This document shows, one piece after another, positions 1 through 5,497 of a DNA stretch of 5,497 nucleotides. Below the pieces are notes generated by a model. It was not told the DNA's origin. It saw nothing but the letters and a program-made list of their open reading frames with translations, and searched no databases. The DNA is from Sulfurimonas sp. (GTDB lineage Bacteria > Campylobacterota > Campylobacteria > Campylobacterales > Sulfurimonadaceae). Location: the NCBI GenBank assembly GCA_021107375.1, contig JAIOSY010000256.1, positions 1 through 5,497 on the forward strand, read 5' to 3'. Positions within the stretch are counted from its first letter, which is position 1; the number at the start of each line of letters is the position of its first letter. Both the position numbers and the translations under genes were made by a program.

Positions 1-230
1 TGATGGGTGATAATCGTGACCACTCAAATGATAGCCGTTTTTGGGGAGCAGTACCTTATGAAAATATAGAGGGAACTCCTTGGTTTATCTACTTCTCTAT
101 TGATGATAACTGGGAAATCAGATGGGATAGAGTTGGAAAAACTCCAACAGCTTTAGAATCACCTTTTAACCTTGATTTAGCAAGAAAAGAGAGATTAATT
201 GTAGATAAAGATGATCATGGAATCTATTGA
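1..230 (+). CDS. lepB: Signal peptidase I, C-terminal part (5' end outside window)
   Basis: Signal peptidase I is an inner-membrane serine protease (family S26) that cleaves signal peptides from exported proteins on the periplasmic side. The visible 75 or so residues begin at the conserved box E, MGDNRDHSNDSRFWG, which carries the GDN-R-D-S-x-DSR-x-WG signature of the family. It is followed by the typical closing segment PWFIYFS...IRWDRVGKT. The catalytic serine and lysine lie upstream, outside the window, so activity cannot be judged. The frame is open to the left edge (bases 1-2 belong to a preceding codon), so the ATG at position 3 is an internal methionine, not the start. The last 28 residues after IRWDRVGKT are a charged tail ending in HGIY. 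The TGA stop lies inside the next gene, so the two are probably translationally coupled. Confidence 0.95.
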   Translation, partial: MGDNRDHSNDSRFWGAVPYENIEGTPWFIYFSIDDNWEIRWDRVGKTPTALESPFNLDLARKERLIVDKDDHGIY

Positions 231-897
231 TTTACTAAAAATATTAGCATCAGTATTAGCTTTAGCAATAGCTATTATTGGTCATGAAATTATGCATGGT
301 TGGGTTGCGTATATGTATCGTGATACAACTGCAAAAAATGCAGGAAGATTATCTATAAATCCTCTAATACATATTGATTTAATTGGAACAATTATAGTTC
401 CAGCAACAATGTACTTTTTACCAATGCTTTTAGGTGGTGAGAGTGGATTTTTATTTGGTTGGGCAAAACCTGTACCTATAAATATGGCTACTGTTATAAG
501 AAATGGTGGTTACAACGGAGCTATGCAAGTTGATTTAGCAGGTATAGTATATAATTTTACCTTAGCTGTCTTTGCATCTATTGCGATAGTAGCTATGGAT
601 AAACCTATCACAACAGATAGTATATTTTATATATTTGCATATATATTTGTATTTCAACTACTTATAATCAATGTAGTTTTAGGAGTATTTAACTTACTTC
701 CTATTCCTCAATTTGATGGTGCTCACTTTATAATGCACCTAGCTCTAAAATATAAAATAAACTCTATTGCTGAGTTTTTTTACAAAAATGAGAGATATGG
801 GATTATAATAGTTTTAATTATTTTAATGACACCATTAAAAAATTATCTATTATTAATGCCTGTTCAAACTATACTAAATTTATTACTAACATCTTAA
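211..897 (+). CDS. Membrane-embedded M50 (site-2-type) zinc metalloprotease
   Basis: This is a polytopic inner-membrane protein of the site-2 protease/M50 superfamily, which cuts substrates within or near the membrane. Numbering from the ATG at 211, the zinc site HEIMH is at residues 25-29 within the first hydrophobic segment. GRLSINPLIHID follows at 45-56, FGWAKPVPIN at 82-91, and NLLPIPQFDGAH at 161-172, where D169 is the expected third metal ligand. Hydrophobic segments lie at about 8-24, 57-74, 109-129, 138-163 and 197-226. There is no PDZ domain, so this is the short class, not RseP. The family's usual AG-P-xx-N is AGIVYN here (110-115). Two in-frame starts are possible: ATG 211 and ATG 217. 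An AAAG sits 6 bases before 217 but directly abuts 211, so 217 is at least as likely. Either start overlaps the lepB stop. The substrate is unknown; coupling to lepB hints at membrane protein or signal peptide turnover, but that is inference. Confidence 0.9.
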   Translation: MIMESIDLLKILASVLALAIAIIGHEIMHGWVAYMYRDTTAKNAGRLSINPLIHIDLIGTIIVPATMYFLPMLLGGESGFLFGWAKPVPINMATVIRNGGYNGAMQVDLAGIVYNFTLAVFASIAIVAMDKPITTDSIFYIFAYIFVFQLLIINVVLGVFNLLPIPQFDGAHFIMHLALKYKINSIAEFFYKNERYGIIIVLIILMTPLKNYLLLMPVQTILNLLLTS

Positions 898-906
898 GGA
901 GATTAA

Positions 907-1329
907 ATGAAATTTTATATCGGTACAGACCATGCAGGAATTGAGTTAAAAGACTATACAGTTGAATTATTAAAAGAAAAAGGTCATGAAGTTATTGATT
1001 TAGGTCCTTTTTCTAAAGATAGAGTAGATTATCCAGATTATGCCCATAAAGTTGCAGAATCTGTTTTAAAAGATTCTACTGCTCAGGGAATCCTTATCTG
1101 TGGTTCAGGAATCGGAATGAGTATGGCAGCAAATCGGCATGTGGGAATTAGAGCAGCACTTTGCCATGATGCGTATACAGCAATGGTTGCTCGTGGGCAT
1201 AACGATGCAAATATTTTATGTTTTGGTGAGAGAATCATTGGAAAAGGTGTTGCAGAATCAATTCTTGATGCATGGATTGCAGGTAGTTTTGATGGTGGTC
1301 GTCACTGTGGTAGAATAGAGAAGATATAA
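907..1329 (+). CDS. rpiB: Ribose-5-phosphate isomerase B
   Basis: This cytoplasmic enzyme of the RpiB/LacA/LacB family interconverts ribulose 5-phosphate and ribose 5-phosphate in the pentose phosphate pathway, so it feeds PRPP, nucleotide and histidine/tryptophan synthesis. The 140 residues match the usual family length. Visible motifs are the N-terminal TDHAG (7-11, substrate-binding D8 and H9), VDYPDYA (40-46), and the CGSGIGMSMAANR loop (65-77). C65 aligns with the E. coli catalytic cysteine 66. GHND (97-100) contains H98, which aligns with E. coli H99, and GGRH lies at 130-133. A strong ribosome binding site, AAGGAG at 896-901, sits 5 bases before the ATG and overlaps the stop of the upstream protease gene, which fixes this start. 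RpiB is favoured over galactose-6-phosphate isomerase subunits because it is a single stand-alone gene with the RpiB active-site set and no lactose or tagatose genes nearby. Confidence 0.95.
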   Translation: MKFYIGTDHAGIELKDYTVELLKEKGHEVIDLGPFSKDRVDYPDYAHKVAESVLKDSTAQGILICGSGIGMSMAANRHVGIRAALCHDAYTAMVARGHNDANILCFGERIIGKGVAESILDAWIAGSFDGGRHCGRIEKI

Positions 1330-1330
1330 T
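1325..1330 (+). promoter_or_regulatory. Possible sigma-70 -10 box (TATAAT) over the rpiB stop
   Basis: A perfect TATAAT spans the rpiB stop codon, and transcription from it would begin near 1337, the first base of the 16-bp palindrome. I see no convincing -35 box 16-18 bases upstream, although Campylobacterota promoters often lack a clear one. TATAAT also arises easily by chance in AT-rich DNA, so this is only a candidate. Confidence 0.22.
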
Positions 1331-1336
1331 ATACAA

Positions 1337-1352
1337 ATTGCACTAGTGCAAT
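1337..1352. repeat. Perfect 16-bp palindrome
   Basis: ATTGCACTAGTGCAAT is identical to its reverse complement over all 16 bases, and the symmetry stops on both sides (A1336 against G1353). It begins 8 bases after the rpiB stop codon. Having no loop, it suits a dimeric DNA-binding protein or a recombination or repeat boundary better than an RNA hairpin. Which protein, if any, binds it is unknown. Confidence 0.7.
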
Positions 1353-1353
1353 G

Positions 1354-1374
1354 GGCTTTCCGCCGAGGAAAACC
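1354..1374. other. Imperfect hairpin 1 of the GC-rich element
   Basis: TTTCC (1357-1361) pairs with GGAAA (1367-1371) around the 5-base loop GCCGA. After one C/A mismatch (1356/1372) the stem continues with GG (1354-1355) pairing to CC (1373-1374). That gives seven pairs in total, found by hand and without an energy calculation. Confidence 0.5.
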
Positions 1375-1387
1375 AAGCGTTAGCGTA

Positions 1388-1411
1388 GGTAGCGGAATTA
1401 CTTCCGATACC
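1388..1411. other. Imperfect hairpin 2 of the GC-rich element
   Basis: GGTAGCGGAA (1388-1397) pairs with TTCCGATACC (1402-1411) around a TTAC tetraloop. There are nine base pairs, with a single G/A mismatch (1392/1407). With a few bulges the stem may extend outward, GTTA (1379-1382) pairing to TGAC (1413-1416) with one G-U wobble. No run of T follows, so it is not a standard intrinsic terminator. Confidence 0.55.
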
Positions 1412-1418
1412 GTGACAA

Positions 1419-1440
1419 AAGGGAATAAAAAGGTTCCCTT
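1419..1440. terminator. Hairpin, weak terminator candidate after rpiB
   Basis: AAGGGAA (1419-1425) pairs perfectly with TTCCCTT (1434-1440) across an 8-base A-rich loop. On the plus strand the stem is followed by AAATTTATAAAA rather than a clean T run, so termination would be inefficient at best. Read on the minus strand the stem ends in CCCTTTTG, also only a short T run. It could instead be an mRNA-processing or stabilising structure between rpiB and the next cistron. Confidence 0.3.
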
Positions 1441-1471
1441 AAATTTATAAAATAAATTAAAGGAAAAGTTC

Positions 1472-1804
1472 ATGTTTTGGGAATGGTCACTTTTAACATT
1501 ATTATCAATACTATCCATATTTTTATTTGTAAAAATGTACTACTTTAAAAGTATTACAAATAAAGAACAAAGAAGTAATGACTTAATGAAATTAACACTT
1601 CAAGAAGCAGAAATACTTATAAGAAAATATCAAATTCAATTACAAAGAGCACTTGGAAATGTAGATATTTTAAGTGAAGAACTAACAAAATTAAGAAATG
1701 AGTTAAAAGTTCTTAAATCAAGAAATACAAAACATAGACAAGAAACAGAAAAATTAAATGGTAAAATCAAAGCACTAGAGGGTCGTATAGACGCCTTATT
1801 ATAG
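1472..1804 (+). CDS. Small membrane-anchored coiled-coil protein, function unknown
   Basis: I do not recognise a family. The 110-residue product has one hydrophobic segment at about 5-20 and then a lysine/arginine-rich region (K21, K26, K31, R34). The rest is highly charged helix with leucine/isoleucine heptad spacing (L71, L74, L78, L81 and again L95, I99, L102, I106, L109), which indicates a coiled coil. With an acidic residue before the membrane segment (E4) and basic residues after it, the positive-inside rule predicts the coiled coil in the cytoplasm. That is opposite to FtsB/FtsL/DivIC, whose overall size and shape it otherwise resembles. There is no lipobox and no cysteine. The start is supported by AAAGGA at 1459-1464, 7 bases before the ATG. 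Its TAG stop is 8 bases before apt and overlaps apt's ribosome binding site, so the two are probably co-translated. Confidence 0.8.
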   Translation: MFWEWSLLTLLSILSIFLFVKMYYFKSITNKEQRSNDLMKLTLQEAEILIRKYQIQLQRALGNVDILSEELTKLRNELKVLKSRNTKHRQETEKLNGKIKALEGRIDALL

Positions 1805-1812
1805 GATAAATA

Positions 1813-2361
1813 ATGAATTTAAGTAATACAGAGAGAAAAATACTTGAAAACTCAATAAGAGATATAAAAGATTTTCCAAAACCAGGTATAATTTTTAAAG
1901 ATATAACAACACTTTTAAATGATGCAGAGGCTTATGGTGTTTTAATGAATCATCTTTATACAAGATATAAAGAATATAACTTAGACTATGTCGCTGGAAT
2001 TGATGCTAGAGGATTTATTTTTGGTGCTGCACTTGCTCAAATGTTAGGAGTAGGCTTTGTTCCTGTTCGTAAAAAAGGGAAACTTCCATATACAACTATC
2101 GGTGAAAAATATTCTCTTGAGTATGGTATTGATGAAGTTGAAGTTCATATAGATGCTTTTAGTAAAATTCCTGATGCCAAGGTGCTTCTGATTGATGATT
2201 TAATTGCAACTGGTGGAACTGCAAATGCAGCTGCTAATTTAATAAATCAAGCGGGTGCTAAATGTGTTGAATCTTGTTTTATTATTGGTCTTACATTTTT
2301 AGATGGTATAAAAAATTTAAAAGAAAAAACTGATGTTTATACTTTAGTGGAGGTTAATTAA
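1813..2361 (+). CDS. apt: Adenine phosphoribosyltransferase
   Basis: This cytoplasmic purine salvage enzyme converts adenine and PRPP to AMP and pyrophosphate. The 182 residues match the E. coli enzyme (183). Visible landmarks are the N-terminal [18 protein letters not shown] (15-32), [10 protein letters not shown] (62-71), RKKGKLPY (86-93), YSLEYG (100-105), and the PRPP-binding loop [14 protein letters not shown] (124-137) with its paired aspartates D128-D129. These identify APRT rather than xanthine, hypoxanthine or orotate transferases. The start is supported by AGGA at 1803-1806, 6 bases upstream and inside the stop of the preceding gene. The TAA stop overlaps the trpB start by one base (TAATG). 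Its PRPP substrate derives from ribose 5-phosphate, the product of the upstream rpiB, so the grouping makes metabolic sense, though this is inference. Confidence 0.96.
   Translation: MNLSNTERKILENSIRDIKDFPKPGIIFKDITTLLNDAEAYGVLMNHLYTRYKEYNLDYVAGIDARGFIFGAALAQMLGVGFVPVRKKGKLPYTTIGEKYSLEYGIDEVEVHIDAFSKIPDAKVLLIDDLIATGGTANAAANLINQAGAKCVESCFIIGLTFLDGIKNLKEKTDVYTLVEVN
2349..2353 (+). promoter_or_regulatory. Ribosome binding site of trpB inside apt
   Basis: GGAGG lies within the last codons of apt, 7 bases before the trpB ATG at 2361. It is one of the strongest Shine-Dalgarno sites in the window. With the TAATG stop/start overlap it indicates that trpB translation is coupled to apt while keeping its own strong initiation. 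Confidence 0.7.
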
Positions 2362-3560
2362 TGTATATCCCTAGTGCTTCAAAATATGACCCAGATGAAA
2401 ATGGTCACTTTGGAATTTTTGGTGGTAGATATGTTCCTGAAACACTTATGCCAGCACTTTTAGAACTTAAAGATGAGTATGAAAAGATAAGATTTGATAA
2501 AGATTTTTGGGGTGAGGTTCATTACTACTTAAAAGATTATGTTGGTCGCCCTTCTCCACTTTACTATGCTAAAAATATTTCAGATGAACTTGGTGCAAAA
2601 ATCTATTTTAAAAGAGAAGATTTAAATCATACTGGAGCTCATAAAGTAAACAATGTTATTGCTCAAGGTTTAATGGCTAAAAGACTTGGTTACAAAAAAA
2701 TCATAGCTGAAACTGGTGCTGGTCAACATGGTGTTGCAACTGCTACTATCTGTGCTTTATTAGATTTAGAGTGTGAAATTTTTATGGGTGCTAAGGATGT
2801 TGAAAGACAAGAGTTAAATGTTTTTCGTATGAAACTTCTTGGTGCAAAAGTAAACTCTGTTGAGAGTGGAAGTAGAACACTAAAAGATGCAATGAATGAT
2901 GCAATCCGTCACTGGGTTACAAATGCAAGAGATACTTTTTATATCATTGGTACTGTTGCAGGACCACATCCATATCCTATGATGGTTAGAGATTTTCAAG
3001 CTATTATTGGCTGGGAAGCAAGAGCTCAAATTCTTGAAAAAGAGGGAAGATTACCAGACCACATTATAGCATGTATCGGTGGGGGAAGTAACGCTATTGG
3101 TATGTTTCAACACTTCTTAGAAGATGAGGAAGTTGAGTGTATCGGTATAGAAGCTGGTGGACTTGGTTTAGATACTGACAAACATGGTTGTTCTTTAGAA
3201 AAAGGTCGTCCAGGTGTACTTCATGGTCAAATGAGTTATACTCTTCAAGATGAAGATGGTCAAATACTTGAGGCACACTCAATATCTGCAGGATTAGATT
3301 ATCCCGGTATTGGTCCAGAGCACTCTTTTCATAATGACAATAAATCTGTTACTTATGATAATGCAACTGATAAAGAGGCATTAGATGCTTTTGTATGGTT
3401 ATCAAGAAAAGAGGGAATTATCCCTGCATTTGAAAGTTCACATGCCGTAGCACACCTGAAAAAAATGACAAATATAAAAGATAAGCTTGTTATCGTAAAT
3501 CTATCTGGTCGTGGTGACAAAGATATGATTCAAGCAAAAGACATACTACATTTTGATTAA
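2361..3560 (+). CDS. trpB: Tryptophan synthase beta chain (TrpB1 type)
   Basis: TrpB is the PLP enzyme that condenses indole with serine to give tryptophan, normally in an alpha2-beta2 complex with TrpA. The 399 residues match the canonical length (397 in enteric bacteria). Key features are [19 protein letters not shown] at the N-terminus (15-33), [15 protein letters not shown] (84-98) with the PLP Schiff-base lysine K95, and [11 protein letters not shown] (116-126) with catalytic E117. The phosphate-binding loop GGGSN is at 240-244, and LSGRGDKD near the C-terminus has S382 facing the pyridine nitrogen. The [12 protein letters not shown] signature places it in TrpB1, not the longer TrpB2 group, so partnership with a TrpA is expected. 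No trpA or other trp gene is visible; the neighbours are apt and pepA. No leader peptide or attenuator precedes it, so classical trp attenuation at this site is unlikely. Confidence 0.96.
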   Translation: MYIPSASKYDPDENGHFGIFGGRYVPETLMPALLELKDEYEKIRFDKDFWGEVHYYLKDYVGRPSPLYYAKNISDELGAKIYFKREDLNHTGAHKVNNVIAQGLMAKRLGYKKIIAETGAGQHGVATATICALLDLECEIFMGAKDVERQELNVFRMKLLGAKVNSVESGSRTLKDAMNDAIRHWVTNARDTFYIIGTVAGPHPYPMMVRDFQAIIGWEARAQILEKEGRLPDHIIACIGGGSNAIGMFQHFLEDEEVECIGIEAGGLGLDTDKHGCSLEKGRPGVLHGQMSYTLQDEDGQILEAHSISAGLDYPGIGPEHSFHNDNKSVTYDNATDKEALDAFVWLSRKEGIIPAFESSHAVAHLKKMTNIKDKLVIVNLSGRGDKDMIQAKDILHFD

Positions 3561-3563
3561 AAT

Positions 3564-3570
3564 AAAAGGA
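3564..3570 (+). promoter_or_regulatory. Ribosome binding site of pepA with long spacing
   Basis: AAAAGGA is the only Shine-Dalgarno-like site in the 21-base gap after trpB. It is 11 bases from the ATG at 3582, longer than the 5-7 bases seen for its neighbours, so pepA may be initiated less efficiently. No better in-frame start lies close by. Confidence 0.5.
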
Positions 3571-3581
3571 ATAAAAAAATA

Positions 3582-4982
3582 ATGAACATTGATTTAGTTA
3601 ATGATATAAAAAGTGATATAAAAGTAGAATTTTTAGATAAAAACACTTTAAAAGAGCATAAAAGATACAAAAAATTAAAAAAAGCTGGATTTGTTGCTGA
3701 ACAAGATAGCATCTGTTTTTTACATGAAAAAGGTATCTTGGCATGTGGGATTGAGGACAACAATACAGATAACATCAGAAGTGTAGTAAGTGTAGCCATA
3801 AAAACTCTTAAAAATGCAAACTATAAATCAGTTTCATTTGATGTAAACAATAAAAATATAAAAGCTATTGTAGAGGGTGTAGTTTTAGGTGGTTATGAGT
3901 TTAACAGATATAAATCAAAACCAAAAAAATCTAAACTTAAAGATATATATCTGGCATGTGGAGATATTAATGAAGTAAAAGAAAAATTCAACGAAGCTAT
4001 CATCATAGCAGATGCAACAAACTTTACTCGTGATATTGTAAATACTATTCCAGAAGATTTAAATCCACCATCATTTGCTACTTTGGCTAGAAAACTTGCT
4101 AAAGAAAATGGTTTGGCATGTGAGATTTTAGGTGAAAAACAACTTAAAAAAGAAAAAATGGAAGCTATGCTTGCAGTTGGAAGAGCTTCAAGACACGATA
4201 GTAAACTTATCCATTTAACATACAAACCTAAGAAAAAAGCTAAAAAAGTTGTAACACTTGTTGGAAAAGGTTTAACTTACGATAGTGGTGGACTTAGTTT
4301 AAAACCTGCTGCTTCAATGGTAACGATGAAGATGGATAAAGCTGGTGGCTGTGCCGTTTTAGGTATGATGAAAGTTGTTAGTGAGTTAAAACTTGATGTT
4401 GAAGTTCATGCTTTTATCGGTGCAGTTGAAAATATGATTGGTGGAGATGCTTACAAACCTGATGATGTTTTAGTTAGTAGAAGTGGAACAACTATCGAAG
4501 TTAGAAACACTGATGCTGAAGGTAGATTAGTCTTATGTGATGTTCTTGATTATGCTCAAGATAAAGTAAAATCTGATTATATCTTTGACTTTGCAACACT
4601 AACTGGTGCTTGTATGGTGGCACTTGGTCAATACACAACTGGTGTAATGGGTCACTCGACAAAACTAAAGCATGATTTTATGATGAGAGCAGCGATGGAT
4701 TCTGGTGAGCTGTTAGGTCATCTACCATTTAATCGCCATCTTAAAAAACTTCTTAAAAGTGGCATAGCTGATATATCCAATGTATCTTCAAAACCTTATG
4801 GTGGAGCAATTACAGCAGGATTATTTTTAGATAGATTCATTAAAGAAGAGAACAAAGATAAATGGATGCACTTTGATATAGCTGGTTCAGCATACACAGA
4901 TAGCCCTTGGGACTGTAATGTATATGGTGGAACTGGTGCAGGCGTTAGATTTATGAGTAACTTTTTAAAAAATATAAAATAA
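3582..4982 (+). CDS. pepA: Leucyl aminopeptidase (family M17, cytosol aminopeptidase)
   Basis: This cytoplasmic two-metal aminopeptidase removes N-terminal residues (leucine preferred) from peptides and is usually a hexamer. All expected active-site residues are visible at a constant offset of 41 from E. coli PepA: metal ligands K229, D234, D252, D311 and E313, with catalytic K241 and R315. They lie in the motifs VGKGLTYDSGGLSLKPA (227-243), MKMDKAGG (249-256) and the M17 signature NTDAEGRL (309-316). At 466 residues it is shorter than the 503 of E. coli, with most of the difference in the variable N-terminal domain (about 1-150). That domain is lysine-rich and weakly conserved. In E. coli PepA also acts as a DNA-binding protein in cer recombination and carAB control; nothing here shows whether this protein does. 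It lies 21 bases after trpB and 15 before ychF, in the same direction. Confidence 0.95.
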   Translation: MNIDLVNDIKSDIKVEFLDKNTLKEHKRYKKLKKAGFVAEQDSICFLHEKGILACGIEDNNTDNIRSVVSVAIKTLKNANYKSVSFDVNNKNIKAIVEGVVLGGYEFNRYKSKPKKSKLKDIYLACGDINEVKEKFNEAIIIADATNFTRDIVNTIPEDLNPPSFATLARKLAKENGLACEILGEKQLKKEKMEAMLAVGRASRHDSKLIHLTYKPKKKAKKVVTLVGKGLTYDSGGLSLKPAASMVTMKMDKAGGCAVLGMMKVVSELKLDVEVHAFIGAVENMIGGDAYKPDDVLVSRSGTTIEVRNTDAEGRLVLCDVLDYAQDKVKSDYIFDFATLTGACMVALGQYTTGVMGHSTKLKHDFMMRAAMDSGELLGHLPFNRHLKKLLKSGIADISNVSSKPYGGAITAGLFLDRFIKEENKDKWMHFDIAGSAYTDSPWDCNVYGGTGAGVRFMSNFLKNIK

Positions 4983-4997
4983 AATTAAGGAATTGAA

Positions 4998-5497
4998 ATG
5001 GGATTAAGTATAGGACTAGTAGGACTACCAAATGTGGGGAAATCAACAACTTTTAATGCACTAACAAAGGCGCAAAATGCAGAAGCAGCAAACTATCCGT
5101 TTTGTACAATAGAACCAAATAAAGCTGTAGTTCCAGTACCAGATAAAAGATTAGCAGAGTTAGCAAAAATTGTTAATCCTGAAAGAATTCAATACTCAAC
5201 ACTTGATTTTGTTGATATTGCGGGTCTTGTTAAAGGTGCAAGCAAAGGTGAAGGTTTAGGAAATAAATTTTTATCAAATATTCGTGAAACTGAAGTTATT
5301 CTTAATATTGTTAGATGTTTTGATGATGAAAACATCGTTCATACAGAGGGGCATATTGATCCATTAAGAGATGTTGAAATTATTGAAACTGAACTTATTT
5401 TAGCAGATATTGAAGTACTACAAAACAGAATTGAAAGACTAAAAAAACAAGCCAAAGCTGACAAAGATGCAAAAGCAGCCTTAGATATGGCAGAAGA
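4998..5497 (+). CDS. ychF: YchF/Obg-family P-loop NTPase, N-terminal part (3' end outside window)
   Basis: YchF (OLA1 in eukaryotes) is a ribosome-associated P-loop NTPase, unusual in the GTPase superfamily for preferring ATP, and is linked to translation and stress responses. The window holds 166 complete codons of an expected 360 or so. Visible motifs are the P-loop GLPNVGKST (9-17), the switch I region [10 protein letters not shown] (32-41), and the G3 motif [17 protein letters not shown] (73-89). In G3 a hydrophobic leucine replaces the catalytic glutamine of Ras-like enzymes, as is usual in this HAS class. [16 protein letters not shown] and VDP-like [14 protein letters not shown] follow, then the start of the long charged coiled-coil insertion. 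The NxxE base-specificity motif and the TGS domain lie beyond the edge. AAGGA at 4987-4991, 6 bases before the ATG, supports the start. Confidence 0.96.
   Translation, partial: MGLSIGLVGLPNVGKSTTFNALTKAQNAEAANYPFCTIEPNKAVVPVPDKRLAELAKIVNPERIQYSTLDFVDIAGLVKGASKGEGLGNKFLSNIRETEVILNIVRCFDDENIVHTEGHIDPLRDVEIIETELILADIEVLQNRIERLKKQAKADKDAKAALDMAE

Larger units (their letters stand above)
1337..1416. other. GC-rich structured intergenic element of unknown family
   Basis: These 80 bases lie between rpiB and the next gene and stand out by composition: 41 of 80 are G or C, while the following 55 bases (1417-1471) have only 12. The block holds three layers of symmetry: a perfect palindrome at 1337-1352, a hairpin at 1354-1374 and a longer hairpin at 1388-1411. 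A linker between the hairpins repeats AGCG three times (1376-1379, 1382-1385, 1391-1394). No frame encodes a convincing protein through it. Compact, GC-rich, symmetric blocks in AT-rich intergenic space are typical either of dispersed palindromic repeats (REP/MITE-like) or of structured RNAs. One copy cannot decide between these, and the strand is unknown. It resembles none of tRNA, 4.5S RNA, tmRNA or the RNase P RNA core as I know them. Confidence 0.6.

Noticed and set aside
1351..1383. Ten-codon plus-strand frame beginning at the ATG in the palindrome's right arm (MGFPPRKTKR)
   Set aside because: No Shine-Dalgarno sequence precedes it, it is very short, and its bases are used by hairpin 1. 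It is more likely chance than a leader peptide.
1446..1451. TATAAA as a promoter -10 box just before the coiled-coil gene
   Set aside because: It sits in a nearly pure A/T stretch with no -35 element at a sensible distance, and would leave a leader of only about 14 bases. It is probably compositional.
1258..1518. Minus-strand open frame of 86 codons across the end of rpiB, the GC-rich gap and the next gene's start
   Set aside because: It overlaps two well-supported plus-strand genes, has no ribosome binding site I can see, and its middle is simply a translation of the palindromic element.
3094..3282. Minus-strand open frame of 62 codons inside trpB
   Set aside because: It lies entirely within a conserved TrpB domain and is low-complexity (His/Leu/Gln-rich), as expected of an antisense shadow.
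3561..3581. Possible terminator between trpB and pepA
   Set aside because: There is no inverted repeat, only an A-rich spacer with the pepA ribosome binding site.
3557..3799. Minus-strand open frame of 80 codons over the trpB-pepA junction, rich in Leu/Phe/Ser
   Set aside because: Its apparent hydrophobicity is the reverse complement of AAA/AAG-rich coding sequence in pepA. There is no independent evidence for it.
3893..4225. Minus-strand open frame of 110 codons inside pepA
   Set aside because: It is antisense to a complete M17 peptidase with all active-site residues. Long antisense frames are expected in lysine-rich, AT-rich genes.

Overview
The window looks like ordinary chromosome from an AT-rich, mesophilic member of the Campylobacterota (Epsilonproteobacteria). 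A Sulfurimonas-like or related sulfur- or hydrogen-oxidising lineage fits best. This rests on codon use dominated by TTA, AAA and ATA, very tight gene packing, and protein sequences typical of that phylum. The genus is an inference from recalled family resemblance, not from a search.

All genes lie on the plus strand and are packed like one long operon. In order they are: the 3' end of lepB (signal peptidase I, 1-230); a membrane-embedded M50/site-2-type zinc protease (from 211 or 217 to 897) that overlaps lepB; rpiB (ribose-5-phosphate isomerase B, 907-1329); a 142-base gap (1330-1471); a small unknown membrane-anchored coiled-coil protein (1472-1804); apt (adenine phosphoribosyltransferase, 1813-2361); trpB (tryptophan synthase beta chain, 2361-3560), which shares one base with the apt stop codon; an M17 leucyl aminopeptidase (pepA, 3582-4982); and the 5' part of ychF (4998 to the window end). 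Both end genes are cut by the window edges.

Functionally this is a housekeeping cluster rather than one pathway. LepB and the M50 protein are both membrane proteases. RpiB makes or consumes ribose 5-phosphate, the precursor of the PRPP that Apt uses for adenine salvage. TrpB performs the last step of tryptophan synthesis, but no trpA is in view. PepA recycles peptides, and YchF is a ribosome-associated P-loop NTPase.

The one stretch that the genes do not explain is 1337-1416, between rpiB and the small coiled-coil gene. It is 80 bases with 41 G/C, against 12 G/C in the 55 bases that follow. It opens with a perfect 16-bp palindrome and contains two strong imperfect hairpins whose arms can also pair with each other. 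It is followed by a third hairpin at 1419-1440. This could be a dispersed repeat or a structured RNA or leader. I cannot assign it to a known family, and it is the best candidate for a second look. I see no CRISPR array, tRNA, rRNA, insertion sequence, prophage or defence system here.
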